NCBI GenBank assembly: GCA_001028025.1
Contig: LDAQ01000086.1
Location: 1 to 64,000 of the forward strand
Direction of reading: 5' to 3'
Origin: Faecalicatena fissicatena
GTDB lineage: Bacteria > Bacillota > Clostridia > Lachnospirales > Lachnospiraceae
DNA length: 64,000 bases
The position numbers and the translations under genes are program-made. The notes under the pieces were generated by a model. The model searched no databases. It was not told the DNA's origin and saw nothing but the letters and a program-made list of their open reading frames with translations. The stretch's first letter is position 1, and every line of letters starts with the position of its first letter. Positions 52,444 to 60,641 of the stretch are shown here, in pieces.

Positions 52444-53167
52444 TCCGATATCCTCTGGGAGTCACCATCTTGCCATTCAGTTCTTTCGTCTGCTCATTTC
52501 CAATAAATACAGTGGTAAACATGTCTACCTCTGTATCCCTCAGTTCTCCAAGGGTCAGTATCCTGCAGGCTTCCTCTTCCCTGCCAATATTACGCACGGT
52601 ACCGCAGACCGTGTCCGGACTTTTATACTCCATCATGTAATCACATGCTTTCTGCAGATAGTCCTTCCGTTTTCGGCTGGACGGGTTATACAGACAGATT
52701 ACAAAGTCCGCCATGGCAGCCGCCTTTAGCCTTTTCTCAATTTTCTCCCATGGTGTCAGGAGATCACTGAGGCTGATCACTGCAAAGTCGTGCATCAAAG
52801 GCGCTCCCAATACGGCAGCTCCTCCATTTGCCGCAGTAATCCCGGGCACAATCTCGATCACCACGTCAGGATACTCTGCGCCCGTCTCATACATCAGCCC
52901 GGCCATGCCGTAGATTCCGGCGTCTCCACTGCACACCATCGCTACGTCTTTGCCGCCCGCCGCTTCTTCCAGCGCCATCTGGCAGCGTTTTACTTCCTGG
53001 GTCATGGGAGTTGTCAGATACGTTTTCTCCGGGTATTCCTTCTTAACCAGATCCACATATACCGTGTAACCCACGATGACCTGACATGTATCCAGCGCCG
53101 CCTTTGCTTCCAGTGTCATCTGCAGGTCCGCCCCGGGCCCCAGCCCCACAACATATACTTTACTCAT
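52436..53167 (-). CDS. cbiH: Cobalt-precorrin-3 C17-methyltransferase
   Basis: 243 residues from the ATG at 53167 (MSKVYVVGLGPGADLQMTLEA). Methylase motifs: YTVYVDLVKK, VCSGDAGIYGMAGL, PGITAANGGAAVLGAPLMHDFAVISLSD (key part GITAANGGAAVLGAP) and ICLYNPSSRKRKDYL. It adds the C17 methyl and contracts the ring. It overlaps cbiF by 8 bp. In many Clostridia cbiG lies next to or fused with this gene; here the length is that of a plain CbiH, with no CbiG part. Confidence 0.93.
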   Translation of the reverse strand: MSKVYVVGLGPGADLQMTLEAKAALDTCQVIVGYTVYVDLVKKEYPEKTYLTTPMTQEVKRCQMALEEAAGGKDVAMVCSGDAGIYGMAGLMYETGAEYPDVVIEIVPGITAANGGAAVLGAPLMHDFAVISLSDLLTPWEKIEKRLKAAAMADFVICLYNPSSRKRKDYLQKACDYMMEYKSPDTVCGTVRNIGREEEACRILTLGELRDTEVDMFTTVFIGNEQTKELNGKMVTPRGYRNV

Positions 53168-53933
53168 TTGTATTCCCCTCTCTGCTTGCTTTTCGGAACT
53201 CCGTAGTAAAAGCCGGATTATACAGCTCAGAACGGTCATAGCCACTGTCCAGCACATCCCCGACTACAATCAGCGCCGTCTTTGTAATACCCTCCCCCTC
53301 AGCGGTCTTCGCCAGGGTTTCCACCGTACAGCGGCAGACCTTCTGCTCCGGCCACGTAGCCTTATATACAATCGCTGCCGGTGTATCCTTCTCATATCCG
53401 CCTGCTATCAGTTCTTTTTCCAGCTCCGCAAGCATCCCCGTGCTCAGGAATATAACCATGGTAGCATGATGTGAGGCAAAACTCCGGATGGACTCTCTCT
53501 CCGGCACCGGTGTTCTGCCCGCCATTCTTGTTATTACCACGGACTGTGAGATGCCGGGAAGCGTATACTCGGCCTCAAGTGCAGCCGCCGCCCCGCAGAA
53601 TGAACTGACTCCCGGACATACCTCATAGTCAATGTCTTCTTTTTTTAATGCATCCATTTGTTCTTTAATCGCGCCATACAAACACGGATCTCCGGTATGG
53701 AGTCGTACGACTTTCTTCTGGCTTCGCTCTCCCCGGATCATCACATCCAGCACTTCCTCCAGTGTCATCAGCGCGCTGTTATATACTTCACAGCCTTCTT
53801 TCTTCACATCCAGCAATGCAGGATTCACAAGAGATCCCGCATATACAATGATGTCAGCTTCCTCCAGAAACTTCTGTCCGCGCACGGTAATCAGATCTGC
53901 CGCCCCGGCTCCTGCCCCAACAAATGCAATCAT
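53160..53933 (-). CDS. cbiF: Cobalt-precorrin-4 C11-methyltransferase
   Basis: 257 residues: VGAGAGAADLITVRGQKFL, YAGSLVNPALL, VRLHTGDPCLYGAIKEQ, PGVSSFCGAAAALEAEYTLPGISQSVVITR (key part EYTLPGISQ) and FLSTGM. This is the classical CbiF/CobM layout. It methylates C11. It follows cbiL with no gap and overlaps cbiH by 8 bp. Confidence 0.95.
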   Translation of the reverse strand: MIAFVGAGAGAADLITVRGQKFLEEADIIVYAGSLVNPALLDVKKEGCEVYNSALMTLEEVLDVMIRGERSQKKVVRLHTGDPCLYGAIKEQMDALKKEDIDYEVCPGVSSFCGAAAALEAEYTLPGISQSVVITRMAGRTPVPERESIRSFASHHATMVIFLSTGMLAELEKELIAGGYEKDTPAAIVYKATWPEQKVCRCTVETLAKTAEGEGITKTALIVVGDVLDSGYDRSELYNPAFTTEFRKASREGNTNE

Positions 53934-54683
53934 TTACTTTTCCTCCTTTAATATCATAAGTGAATAATAGCTCGCCTCATCCGGAATGTCCTCCACCTGA
54001 CGGTAAATCTTTTCTCCCGGCATCCCGCAGTTTTCAACCATCTGGACTTGAAGCTTTTTCTCTTTCACTGCCTGTTTCACATAAGGCATCTTCTTCCCGG
54101 CCTTCATAAGAACCTTCGTTCCCGGCATCTCCAGGCTTTCTTCAATTCCATAGGATGCCGGTATAATATGTAATTCATCCCGGTTTTCAACGAGGCCTGT
54201 ATCCATTCTCGCCGCTGCCGCGCAGAAAGAAGTGATTCCGGGCACCAGACCGGTCCGGCATCCCCGTTCTTTCAAACGTTTGTGAACATAAAGGCAGGTG
54301 GAATATACGCTGGGATCTCCCAGGGTAATAAATGCCACATTTTTGCCCTGGCGCAGGACTTCCTCTGTTTTGTCCGCGCATTTGTCATGAATCTCTTTCA
54401 GCTGTGATTTTTCCTTCATCATAGGCATGGGAAGGAATAATTTTGCTTTTTGTGCGATCTCCGGAACCATGGGAAGTGCTATCTGATAAGCAACGCATTT
54501 TTCCAGATATGAGGGCATTGTGCAGACGGCATCTGCCTCCTCATATACCGCTTCCTTCAGTTCGGGACTGGACACTGCAATCGCCAGCACCTCACACTCT
54601 TTGATTGTGCTCACTGCCTTATATGTCATCAGTTCCGGTTCCCCCGGCCCCACACCTACTGCATAAAATATTCCCTCGTTCAT
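53934..54683 (-). CDS. cbiL: Cobalt-precorrin-2 C20-methyltransferase
   Basis: 249 residues from the ATG at 54683, which overlaps the cbiD stop by 4 bp (ATGA); a 72-residue in-frame extension lies inside cbiD and is rejected. Motifs: FYAVGVGPGEPELMTYKAV, FITLGDPSVYSTCLYVHKRL, VPGITSFCAAAARM and VLMKAGKKMP. It is the first corrin-pathway methylase after cobalt insertion. Confidence 0.94.
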   Translation of the reverse strand: MNEGIFYAVGVGPGEPELMTYKAVSTIKECEVLAIAVSSPELKEAVYEEADAVCTMPSYLEKCVAYQIALPMVPEIAQKAKLFLPMPMMKEKSQLKEIHDKCADKTEEVLRQGKNVAFITLGDPSVYSTCLYVHKRLKERGCRTGLVPGITSFCAAAARMDTGLVENRDELHIIPASYGIEESLEMPGTKVLMKAGKKMPYVKQAVKEKKLQVQMVENCGMPGEKIYRQVEDIPDEASYYSLMILKEEK

Positions 54684-55846
54684 ACCTTCTCCCTTCTGAT
54701 CTGTTCCAGTAATTCTGGTGTTTCTTTTGTTTTCCCGAGAATTCCATCCTCTTTGGAAAATACAACCGCCCCGATTTTCAGGGTATCTCCTGCGCGCTGC
54801 TTCAGATGATATTCGATCCGCTGTATCACAGTCTCCATCACAGGGCTCAGAAGCTTTCTTTCTTTTAGAAAATCCAGAGCCTCTGTTGTAGTGATGCATC
54901 CCATAATTTTCTTTACATCCGCGGCAGAGGCGCCTGCCATTGCCGCATGGGATGCAAGCACTTCCATCCGGCAGTCCGCCTGGCGGGAATGGGTATTCAT
55001 GACCCCCGCCGCCAGTTTGATCAGTTTGCCCACATGACCAATCAGCAGAATGCCTTTCATTCCCAGGCTGACCGCGTCATCAATTGTCTCCCCGATATAG
55101 TTGCTGCACTTTACAGCCAGGCTGCCGTCGTATTTTAAGGTCTCTGTCAGAAAATCGCTCCCATAGTTGCCGGGTACCACATAGCACCAGTCGTGTCCGT
55201 TTTCCTTCAGTACCTTCATTTCCAGATGAATGGTATCCGTAAGTGCTTTTTCGCTCATCGGCTCTACAATACCGCTTGTACCGAGTACGGAGATACCGCC
55301 TTCGATTCCCAGCCTGGGATTGAAGGTCCTGGAGGCCAGTTTTCTGCCCTCTGGAATGGAAATCAGTATCTCCAGCCCCCCGCTGTACCCGAACTGTTCC
55401 CGCTGCTCCTCAACCGCCTCCAGAATCATCTTCCTGGGGACCCGGTTGATTGCGGCCTCGCCGATCTCCTGCTGGAGTCCTTTTTTCGTAACTCTGCCGA
55501 CTCCCTCTCCTCCATCCAGAACAAGGGAGCTGCCCTCCGTTTTTCTGACCTCGGCAAAGACATAGATTCCATCCGTAATATCCGGATCGTCCCCGCTGTC
55601 CTTCTGAACGGCACAGCAGATCCGTTCCGGACCTTTTTCTATCTGCTCGATATCCAGATACAGTGTAATGCCTTTCGGCGTCAGCAGGGATACCTGCGTA
55701 ACCACCTGATCGGAAAGAAGCATATATGCGGCGGCCTTTGCTGCTGCCGCTGCACAGCTGCCGGTAGTATATCCCGAGCGCAGCTGTTTTTGATTCTTCC
55801 ATACGGTTCCGCCCTGTGCCCTGTTCTTCTCCAGCTGTTTTTCCAT
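54680..55846 (-). CDS. cbiD: Cobalt-precorrin-5B C1-methyltransferase
   Basis: 388 residues: LRSGYTTGSCAAAAAKAA (the CbiD opening), DPDITDGIYVFAEV, GGEGVGRVTKKGL, GTSGIVEPMSEKAL, GNYGSDF and GHVGKLIKLAAGVMNTHS. It methylates C1. The ATG at 55846 has AAAGGAGAG about 8 bp upstream; longer in-frame starts run into the MITE region. The first gene after the MITE insertion between it and cbiK. Confidence 0.95.
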   Translation of the reverse strand: MEKQLEKNRAQGGTVWKNQKQLRSGYTTGSCAAAAAKAAAYMLLSDQVVTQVSLLTPKGITLYLDIEQIEKGPERICCAVQKDSGDDPDITDGIYVFAEVRKTEGSSLVLDGGEGVGRVTKKGLQQEIGEAAINRVPRKMILEAVEEQREQFGYSGGLEILISIPEGRKLASRTFNPRLGIEGGISVLGTSGIVEPMSEKALTDTIHLEMKVLKENGHDWCYVVPGNYGSDFLTETLKYDGSLAVKCSNYIGETIDDAVSLGMKGILLIGHVGKLIKLAAGVMNTHSRQADCRMEVLASHAAMAGASAADVKKIMGCITTTEALDFLKERKLLSPVMETVIQRIEYHLKQRAGDTLKIGAVVFSKEDGILGKTKETPELLEQIRREKV

Positions 55847-55893
55847 GCCCTCTCTCCTTTCCCTGCATCTGCTTATAACTGTATCAGGCAGTT

Positions 55894-56026
55894 GTAACAG
55901 TTCAGACAAGTCTGAACTGTTACGCATCCAGCCAATAAAATCGCTTTGCGATGGGCTGGATGCCTGCGGCCATCACGTTTTCGTACGGTCTGCGCAGTAA
56001 ATGCGCAGACCTGTCTGAACTGTTAC
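55894..56026. mobile_element. 133-bp MITE with IS66-like ends between cbiK and cbiD
   Basis: Perfect 15-bp terminal inverted repeats, GTAACAGTTCAGACA (55894-55908) and TGTCTGAACTGTTAC (56012-56026), are flanked directly by the 8-bp direct repeat AGGCAGTT (55886-55893 and 56027-56034). Ends starting GTAA with 8-bp target duplications are the signature of IS66-family elements. There is no transposase. Internally it has a second inverted copy, TCTGAACTGTTAC (55911-55923), and hairpins GCATCCAGCC/GGCTGGATGC and GGTCTGCGCA/TGCGCAGACC. The right target copy overlaps the cbiK stop codon, leaving cbiK intact. It is structurally distinct from the LIR elements. Confidence 0.85.
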
Positions 56027-56032
56027 AGGCAG

Positions 56033-56815
56033 TTACATAGCCGCTTCGATATGTTCTATAAAAATATTACGGATTCCTTTCATCTCGCCCAGCCCCCGGA
56101 CCAGCGCCTTCACTTCGTAGCCGGCAACTTCCAGATCCGCTTTCCAGGAATCGTCTTCCCCCGCCATATCATTTTTTGCATGGTCACCGGCCACCACCAT
56201 AAACGGCATCAGCGTTACCTTTCGGATCCCGGAGATCTCCAGCTTTGTCATGACATTTCTCAGGTCAGGGAAGCCCTCTACTGTACCTACAAGCACCTGA
56301 TTGTAACCCAGGGAGTGGAAGGTATATTCCAGAGTCGGATAGGCTGAATTTGCATGGTGGTCTGTGCCGTGTCCCATCAGGACCAGAGCCTCACCCTCCT
56401 CCAGAGTAACTTCCGCCATAATCGCGTGAATGGATTTTTTATAATCATCTACGCTTGTGAGCAGCGGATTCCCTACGCGTATCCTGCGGAATCTGTCCGT
56501 GTACTCCATCAGGTCTCGGAGCATCCGGTCATTCTCTATCCCATTGATTATATGGGTGGGCTGTACAACCACCTGCTCAATGCCGTCCTCCGCCATCTGT
56601 TCCATGGCCTCTTTTACATTAGCCACAAATATATTTTCCTTTTTCTGCAGCTTATTCTTAATCATCTTGCTGGTAAATGCACGGTAGATTCTGTATTCCG
56701 GGAATGACTCCCCGATCTGATTCTCAATTGCCGTTATGTTTTTCTCCAGAGTATCCAGATAACTGGTACCAAAGCTGACGACCAGAATTGCCTTTTTTCC
56801 TGTCTTATTCTCCAT
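56033..56815 (-). CDS. cbiK: Sirohydrochlorin cobaltochelatase (anaerobic type)
   Basis: 260 residues: LVVSFGTSYLDTLEKNI, a catalytic His region MGHGTDHHANSAY, and PFMVVAGDHAKNDMAGEDDSWK with the second metal-handling His. This is the 260-residue CbiK type rather than the short CbiX. It inserts Co2+ into sirohydrochlorin to open the early-cobalt-insertion route. It has no signal peptide, so it is cytoplasmic. It lies downstream of the cobalt importer genes, with the MITE after it. Confidence 0.94.
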   Translation of the reverse strand: MENKTGKKAILVVSFGTSYLDTLEKNITAIENQIGESFPEYRIYRAFTSKMIKNKLQKKENIFVANVKEAMEQMAEDGIEQVVVQPTHIINGIENDRMLRDLMEYTDRFRRIRVGNPLLTSVDDYKKSIHAIMAEVTLEEGEALVLMGHGTDHHANSAYPTLEYTFHSLGYNQVLVGTVEGFPDLRNVMTKLEISGIRKVTLMPFMVVAGDHAKNDMAGEDDSWKADLEVAGYEVKALVRGLGEMKGIRNIFIEHIEAAM

Positions 56816-56866
56816 CTTCTGTTGTGTCTCCTTCCTGTGATCTGCTGCTATCGGGTATCTCCGCCA

Positions 56867-57727
56867 TTATGCATTGGAGGATGCTTCAATATAATGTTCC
56901 AGTTCGCTTATATTCACGGGCGGCTTCAGTCCCTCTTTCAGAATCCCTTTTTTCTGAAGCCTTTCAAAGAGCTTCAATACGGCGGGCTCTTCCTGATTGG
57001 TCATAGCCAGCGCCTCCTGGTCTGTACACACCGTCACAGGATCAGCGTGGCGCAGCACCCTGCCCTCCTGCATCAGCACAATTTCATCTGCCCAGGACAG
57101 TGCGTAATCGATGTCATGGGTAGCCATTAGAATCGTTATTCCCGCCTCAGCCAGCCCGTCCACAATCTGATTGACTATTTTTGTATGTTTTGCGTCCAGC
57201 GCCGCGGCCGGCTCGTCCAATATAATAACTTCAGGATGCATGACCAGTATATCGGCAATGGAGACCTGCTTTTTCTGTCCGCCGCTCAGTGCATGGGCCG
57301 GACGTTCACGGAAAGGGGTGATCTCAAGATGGCCGATCACCTGGTCTACTTCTTCCCTGGCTATCTCTTTTGGCACTCCCATATTCAGGATTCCGAAGGA
57401 GATCTCCTGGTACACGCTTGCTGAAAAAAGCTGATTGTCAGGATCCTGGAAGACGATGCCAACCCGGCTTCTGAGATCCAGCAGCCCCTTTTTGGAGTAA
57501 TCGATCGGCTTGCCCTTGAACAGAATCGTCCCCTGCTCCGGCTTATATATCCCATTGCAGCACAGAAAAAAGGTGGACTTTCCGCAGCCGTTAGCGCCCA
57601 TAAATGCTACTTTTCTGCCTTTTTTTATTTTCAGGCTCACACCATTCAGGGAATGTGGCCCGCCTTCCTCATATGCATAATGGACATCTCTTGCCTCTAT
57701 TATTACATCCTGTTCTTCTGTATTCAT
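56867..57727 (-). CDS. cbiO: Cobalt ECF transporter ATPase CbiO
   Basis: 286 residues: Walker A GANGCGKST, Q-loop VFQDPDNQLFSASV typical of ECF ATPases, signature LSGGQKKQ, Walker B VIILDEPAAALD and switch His in ATHDIDYAL. A C-terminal tail of about 60 residues follows. The start at 57727 overlaps the cbiQ stop by 4 bp (ATGA). It powers Co2+ uptake with CbiM, CbiN and CbiQ. Confidence 0.94.
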   Translation of the reverse strand: MNTEEQDVIIEARDVHYAYEEGGPHSLNGVSLKIKKGRKVAFMGANGCGKSTFFLCCNGIYKPEQGTILFKGKPIDYSKKGLLDLRSRVGIVFQDPDNQLFSASVYQEISFGILNMGVPKEIAREEVDQVIGHLEITPFRERPAHALSGGQKKQVSIADILVMHPEVIILDEPAAALDAKHTKIVNQIVDGLAEAGITILMATHDIDYALSWADEIVLMQEGRVLRHADPVTVCTDQEALAMTNQEEPAVLKLFERLQKKGILKEGLKPPVNISELEHYIEASSNA

Positions 57728-58497
57728 AAGAAACTCCTCCATATTGTAAGTACAAGCAGGATCAGCTCAAAGACTGCGATTGCCGCAATTTCTTTTTTCC
57801 TGGCCGGATGATTTTCTTCGAGCACTCTGATCTTACCGTCATAGCACCTCGATTCCATAGCATCATACAATGCATTGGACCGCTTAAATGCGCGGAGCAG
57901 CAGGCCCGCCGCCATCTTTCCGAAGGAATTGACCGAGGTTCTGAAATCTCGGTTGCCCAGCCTTGACTTCTGGGACACCATGATGGCAGACGCTGTGTCC
58001 ATCAGCACGAAAATAAACCGGTAAATCAAAAGCATAAGTTCCGTCAATATCTCCGGACAGTGCAGTTTTGTAAGAACACCCAGGATATCAGTCATTGTTG
58101 TATTGAGTGATAAAAAGTACAGGCAGGTCACGCTTGCCATGGCTGTTGCAATCAGCTGTATCCCGAAAAGCAGGGACTGAAAACTCCCCGTGATAAAAAA
58201 GCTGCCCACTGGAATTGCATAGGCATCCAGTGGGACTTTTGAGATATTGACTATGATCGCCAGTGTACTCAATATAAGGAATGTAAAAGGCACAGCCAGC
58301 AGCTTTATATACTGTTTGGCCGCTATATGTCCTTTTTTCACGGTAAGGTATGCATTGACTGCAAAAACAATACCGGCAATGACCAGTGAACGGCTGATAA
58401 CGCAGAACAGCAGAGTTATCATGGAAAATGCAAACTTTTCACCTGCATTTACATATCTTAAACCGGAGCGATAACAGAGCTTATCTACTACAATCAT
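57724..58497 (-). CDS. cbiQ: Cobalt ECF transporter transmembrane protein CbiQ
   Basis: 257 residues with four or five helices and the cytoplasmic coupling region ending in GLLLRAFKRSNALYDAMESRCYDG, of which AMESRCYDG is the ECF-T signature. It opens LCYRSGLRYVNAGEKFAFS. It couples CbiO ATP hydrolysis to the CbiMN substrate unit. It lies 21 bp after cbiN and overlaps cbiO. Confidence 0.93.
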   Translation of the reverse strand: MIVVDKLCYRSGLRYVNAGEKFAFSMITLLFCVISRSLVIAGIVFAVNAYLTVKKGHIAAKQYIKLLAVPFTFLILSTLAIIVNISKVPLDAYAIPVGSFFITGSFQSLLFGIQLIATAMASVTCLYFLSLNTTMTDILGVLTKLHCPEILTELMLLIYRFIFVLMDTASAIMVSQKSRLGNRDFRTSVNSFGKMAAGLLLRAFKRSNALYDAMESRCYDGKIRVLEENHPARKKEIAAIAVFELILLVLTIWRSFL

Positions 58498-58518
58498 GCT
58501 GCCTTCCTTCCCAGAACT

Positions 58519-58830
58519 TTATTCCGTCTTGTTCTGCCATTTTTTTCTTTCTACGAATCGTCCCATTACAAAAGCGATAATACCGACTCCGATTCCTGTC
58601 TGAAGACAGAAGATCAGGCTTTCCACTTCACCCGGCAGTTCTCCCCCTAGCGCAGTCTCAAGCACCGGTGTAAACCATGGAGTATATTCTCCCTGTATTT
58701 CTTCGATCATGACGCTCCCTGCATCATCTGAACCGCCGAACTCAGCGCCTTTTTTTGCGAACAGGGGCACAATTGCAATCAATACAGCTACGATCAGAAG
58801 AATGATAACTGTTTTCGTATTTTTACTCAT
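58519..58830 (-). CDS. cbiN: Cobalt transport protein CbiN
   Basis: 103 residues with two membrane helices (VIILLIVAVLIAIVPLF and a C-terminal one, LQTGIGVGIIAFVMG) separated by an extracytoplasmic loop with GSDDAGSVMIEEI and YTPWFTPV. This is the standard CbiN size and topology. It helps CbiM load cobalt. It begins 1 bp after cbiM. Confidence 0.93.
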   Translation of the reverse strand: MSKNTKTVIILLIVAVLIAIVPLFAKKGAEFGGSDDAGSVMIEEIQGEYTPWFTPVLETALGGELPGEVESLIFCLQTGIGVGIIAFVMGRFVERKKWQNKTE

Positions 58831-58831
58831 C

Positions 58832-59581
58832 TTATTTTGCCTCCTTTAAAAATCCGATTGCTTTCAGTTCCGGTTTTGCATAAGCTTCCAGTCCGATTAC
58901 GATGATGACTGTGAGAATACCCTCGATGACTGCCAGCGGCAGCTGTGTCGGTGCAAATACTCCCAGGAATTTGACAGCGGATGCCGCTACGCCGCCCGCC
59001 TCGGATGGGTATGCAAGTGCCAGCTGGATACTGGTCACACAGTATGTAAAGATATCTCCCAGAAAAGCGGCCAGGAATACTGATATTTTACGGTTAACAT
59101 TCATTTTTTTACAGAGCTGGTATATTCCAAATGACAGAAGCGGCCCTGCAATCGCCATGGAGAACGTATTGGCTCCCAGTGTTGTCAGTCCGCCGTGAGC
59201 GAGCAGAATCGCCTGGAATAAAAGTACGATAATTCCCAGCACACTGACTGCCGCAGGTCCGAACAGGATTGCTCCCAGTCCGGTTCCGGTCATATGGGAA
59301 CAGCTTCCTGTCACTGACGGTATTTTCAGGGATGATATTACAAAAATAAACGCCCCTGCCATAGCAATCAGCATGATCGATTTTCTATTTTCTTTCACTC
59401 TTTTTTTCAGGGATATCAGGCCGGTAACCAGAAACGGGACACAGATTGCGCCCCAGGCAATGCAGTATTTTACCGGAAGGTAACCCTCCATGATATGCAT
59501 TGCATTAACAGCCGGTGTGACGGCAAACATCAGCGCGAATGCGATGGCTGCCTTGAGTAAGATTTTTTCTTTTTTTGACAT
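58832..59581 (-). CDS. cbiM: Cobalt ECF transporter substrate-binding protein CbiM
   Basis: 249 residues from the ATG at 59581, which has AAAAAAGGAGAG upstream; an in-frame extension reaches into the leader and is rejected. A 27-residue signal peptide ends VTPAVNA, so that the mature N-terminus would be MHIMEGYLPVKYC. The Met-His start coordinates Co2+ in this family. Seven hydrophobic segments; SCSHMTGTGLGAILFGP and ANTFSMAIAGPLL are family motifs. It is the first gene of the cobalamin operon, behind the riboswitch. Confidence 0.94.
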   Translation of the reverse strand: MSKKEKILLKAAIAFALMFAVTPAVNAMHIMEGYLPVKYCIAWGAICVPFLVTGLISLKKRVKENRKSIMLIAMAGAFIFVISSLKIPSVTGSCSHMTGTGLGAILFGPAAVSVLGIIVLLFQAILLAHGGLTTLGANTFSMAIAGPLLSFGIYQLCKKMNVNRKISVFLAAFLGDIFTYCVTSIQLALAYPSEAGGVAASAVKFLGVFAPTQLPLAVIEGILTVIIVIGLEAYAKPELKAIGFLKEAK

Positions 59582-59595
59582 GTCTCTCTCTCCTT

Positions 59596-59642
59596 TTTTG
59601 TGATATTGTTGTTTCGAAATATCTCCCAGGTATACCACAAAA
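59596..59642 (-). promoter_or_regulatory. Possible expression-platform hairpin before cbiM
   Basis: On the minus strand TTTTGTGGTAT can pair with ATATCACAAAA (one G-T) just before the AAGGAGAG ribosome binding site of cbiM. It could be part of a translational switch with the upstream cobalamin aptamer. No strong T-tract terminator is seen. Confidence 0.35.
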
Positions 59643-59703
59643 TCGTACGAGATCTGCAGCATAACACCCGGTCATATTCCCGTAACCATTCAGATCCATT
59701 TAA

Positions 59704-59865
59704 AAGCGGGTTTTCTGACTAAGGCATCTGCACGGTATTCCGCCTTCCCATGAGAACTCTCACAGTGACATAATGGATACCATTCCACCTATACAGCAAC
59801 GGGTATTGTGCAGGATTCACACCTGCTTCCCCTTAGGCCGCCCTCAGCAGATTCGGATACTGCAT
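59704..59865 (-). ncRNA. Cobalamin riboswitch
   Basis: Read on the minus strand, the aptamer landmarks come in order: GGGAAGCAGGTGTGAATCC, then CCCGTTGCTGTA, TGTCACTGTGAGAG, GGGAAGGCG, GAT, and the B12 box AGTCAGAAAACCCGC (59720-59706). All core parts of the AdoCbl-type riboswitch are present. It lies about 125 bp before cbiM and should lower expression of the cobalt importer and synthesis operon when cobalamin is plentiful. The 5' boundary is approximate. Confidence 0.93.
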
Positions 59866-59962
59866 CGGGACAGCTTACTTCTAAATTGTATGCCAGACCT
59901 GAACTATATACCTAAAGAGCACGCTGCCCTTTGGGTCATTTTTTATACAGAGGTATCTCCTC

Positions 59963-60490
59963 CTAAAACTCGATTCCCCGTCTTGCCCGGATCTCCCGGT
60001 CAAAGGGATGTTTGATCTTCTTGATCTCGGAAACATAGTCCGCAAGCTTAATAAGCTTCTCATCCGGATTCCGTCCGGTCAGGACGACCTCCAGTTCCTC
60101 TGGTTTACTTTCCAAAAAGGCCAGTGCCTTATTGTGCTCAATGAGGCCATAATTATAGGCGGCCATAAACTCATCGATCACTAGCAAATCAAAGTGCCCG
60201 GATACCGCTTTCTCACAGACTGTATCCCAAAGCCGGGCATAAGTCTCCTCTGCCTCCGCCTTTTCTCTATCACACAGCGTATTAAAAAATCCAAACGTTT
60301 TGTCCACATGAATAACCGTAATCCCATCCACCGCATCCAGTATCTTCAGCTCACCGGAAACTTCATTCTTCAAAAAGCGTGCGAACAGAACTTTCATTCC
60401 ACTTCCTGCGGCCCTGACTGCAAGTCCTGTTGCAGCGGTCGTCTTCCCTTTTCCATCTCCACAGTAGATATGTATCAGTCCGTTTTTCAT
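59963..60490 (-). CDS. cobO: Cob(I)yrinic acid a,c-diamide adenosyltransferase (CobA/BtuR type)
   Basis: 175 residues with P-loop IYCGDGKGKTTAATGLAVRA, a central LLVIDEFMAAYNYGL and VLTGRNPDEKLIKLADYVSE near the end. This is the BtuR/CobO family, which transfers the adenosyl group from ATP to cob(I)alamin or corrinoid intermediates. Its own promoter precedes it. The gene lies upstream of the riboswitch, so it is probably not under that switch. Confidence 0.93.
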   Translation of the reverse strand: MKNGLIHIYCGDGKGKTTAATGLAVRAAGSGMKVLFARFLKNEVSGELKILDAVDGITVIHVDKTFGFFNTLCDREKAEAEETYARLWDTVCEKAVSGHFDLLVIDEFMAAYNYGLIEHNKALAFLESKPEELEVVLTGRNPDEKLIKLADYVSEIKKIKHPFDREIRARRGIEF

Positions 60491-60517
60491 TCATACACCT
60501 CATTCATAACCTTATTT

Positions 60518-60546
60518 ATTTTATCATAATTTGTCATAATATGCAA
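60518..60546 (-). promoter_or_regulatory. Putative promoter of the adenosyltransferase gene
   Basis: On the minus strand TTGCAT (60546-60541) and TAAAAT (60523-60518) are 17 bp apart, 28 bp before the start codon. Confidence 0.5.
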
Positions 60547-60624
60547 TTTTCACTACTTAGCATTGTATCCGATTTTCAATGTTGCTGTTTGTACTTTTTT
60601 TCCTAGTTTGTGTAATTTTTTAAG

Positions 60625-60641
60625 AAGGGGTCAGACCCCTT
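60625..60641. repeat. GGGGTC-A-GACCCC palindrome (copy 2)
   Basis: AAGGGGTCAGACCCCTT overlaps the stop codon of cbiJ (60631-60633). The same palindrome occurs at 33408-33430, also at the 3' end of a minus-strand cobalamin-linked gene. A dispersed repeat or terminator hairpin is likely. Confidence 0.65.

Noticed and set aside
54684..54899. Upstream in-frame extension of cbiL
   Set aside because: It lies wholly within cbiD and lacks methylase sequence; the ATGA overlap defines the start.
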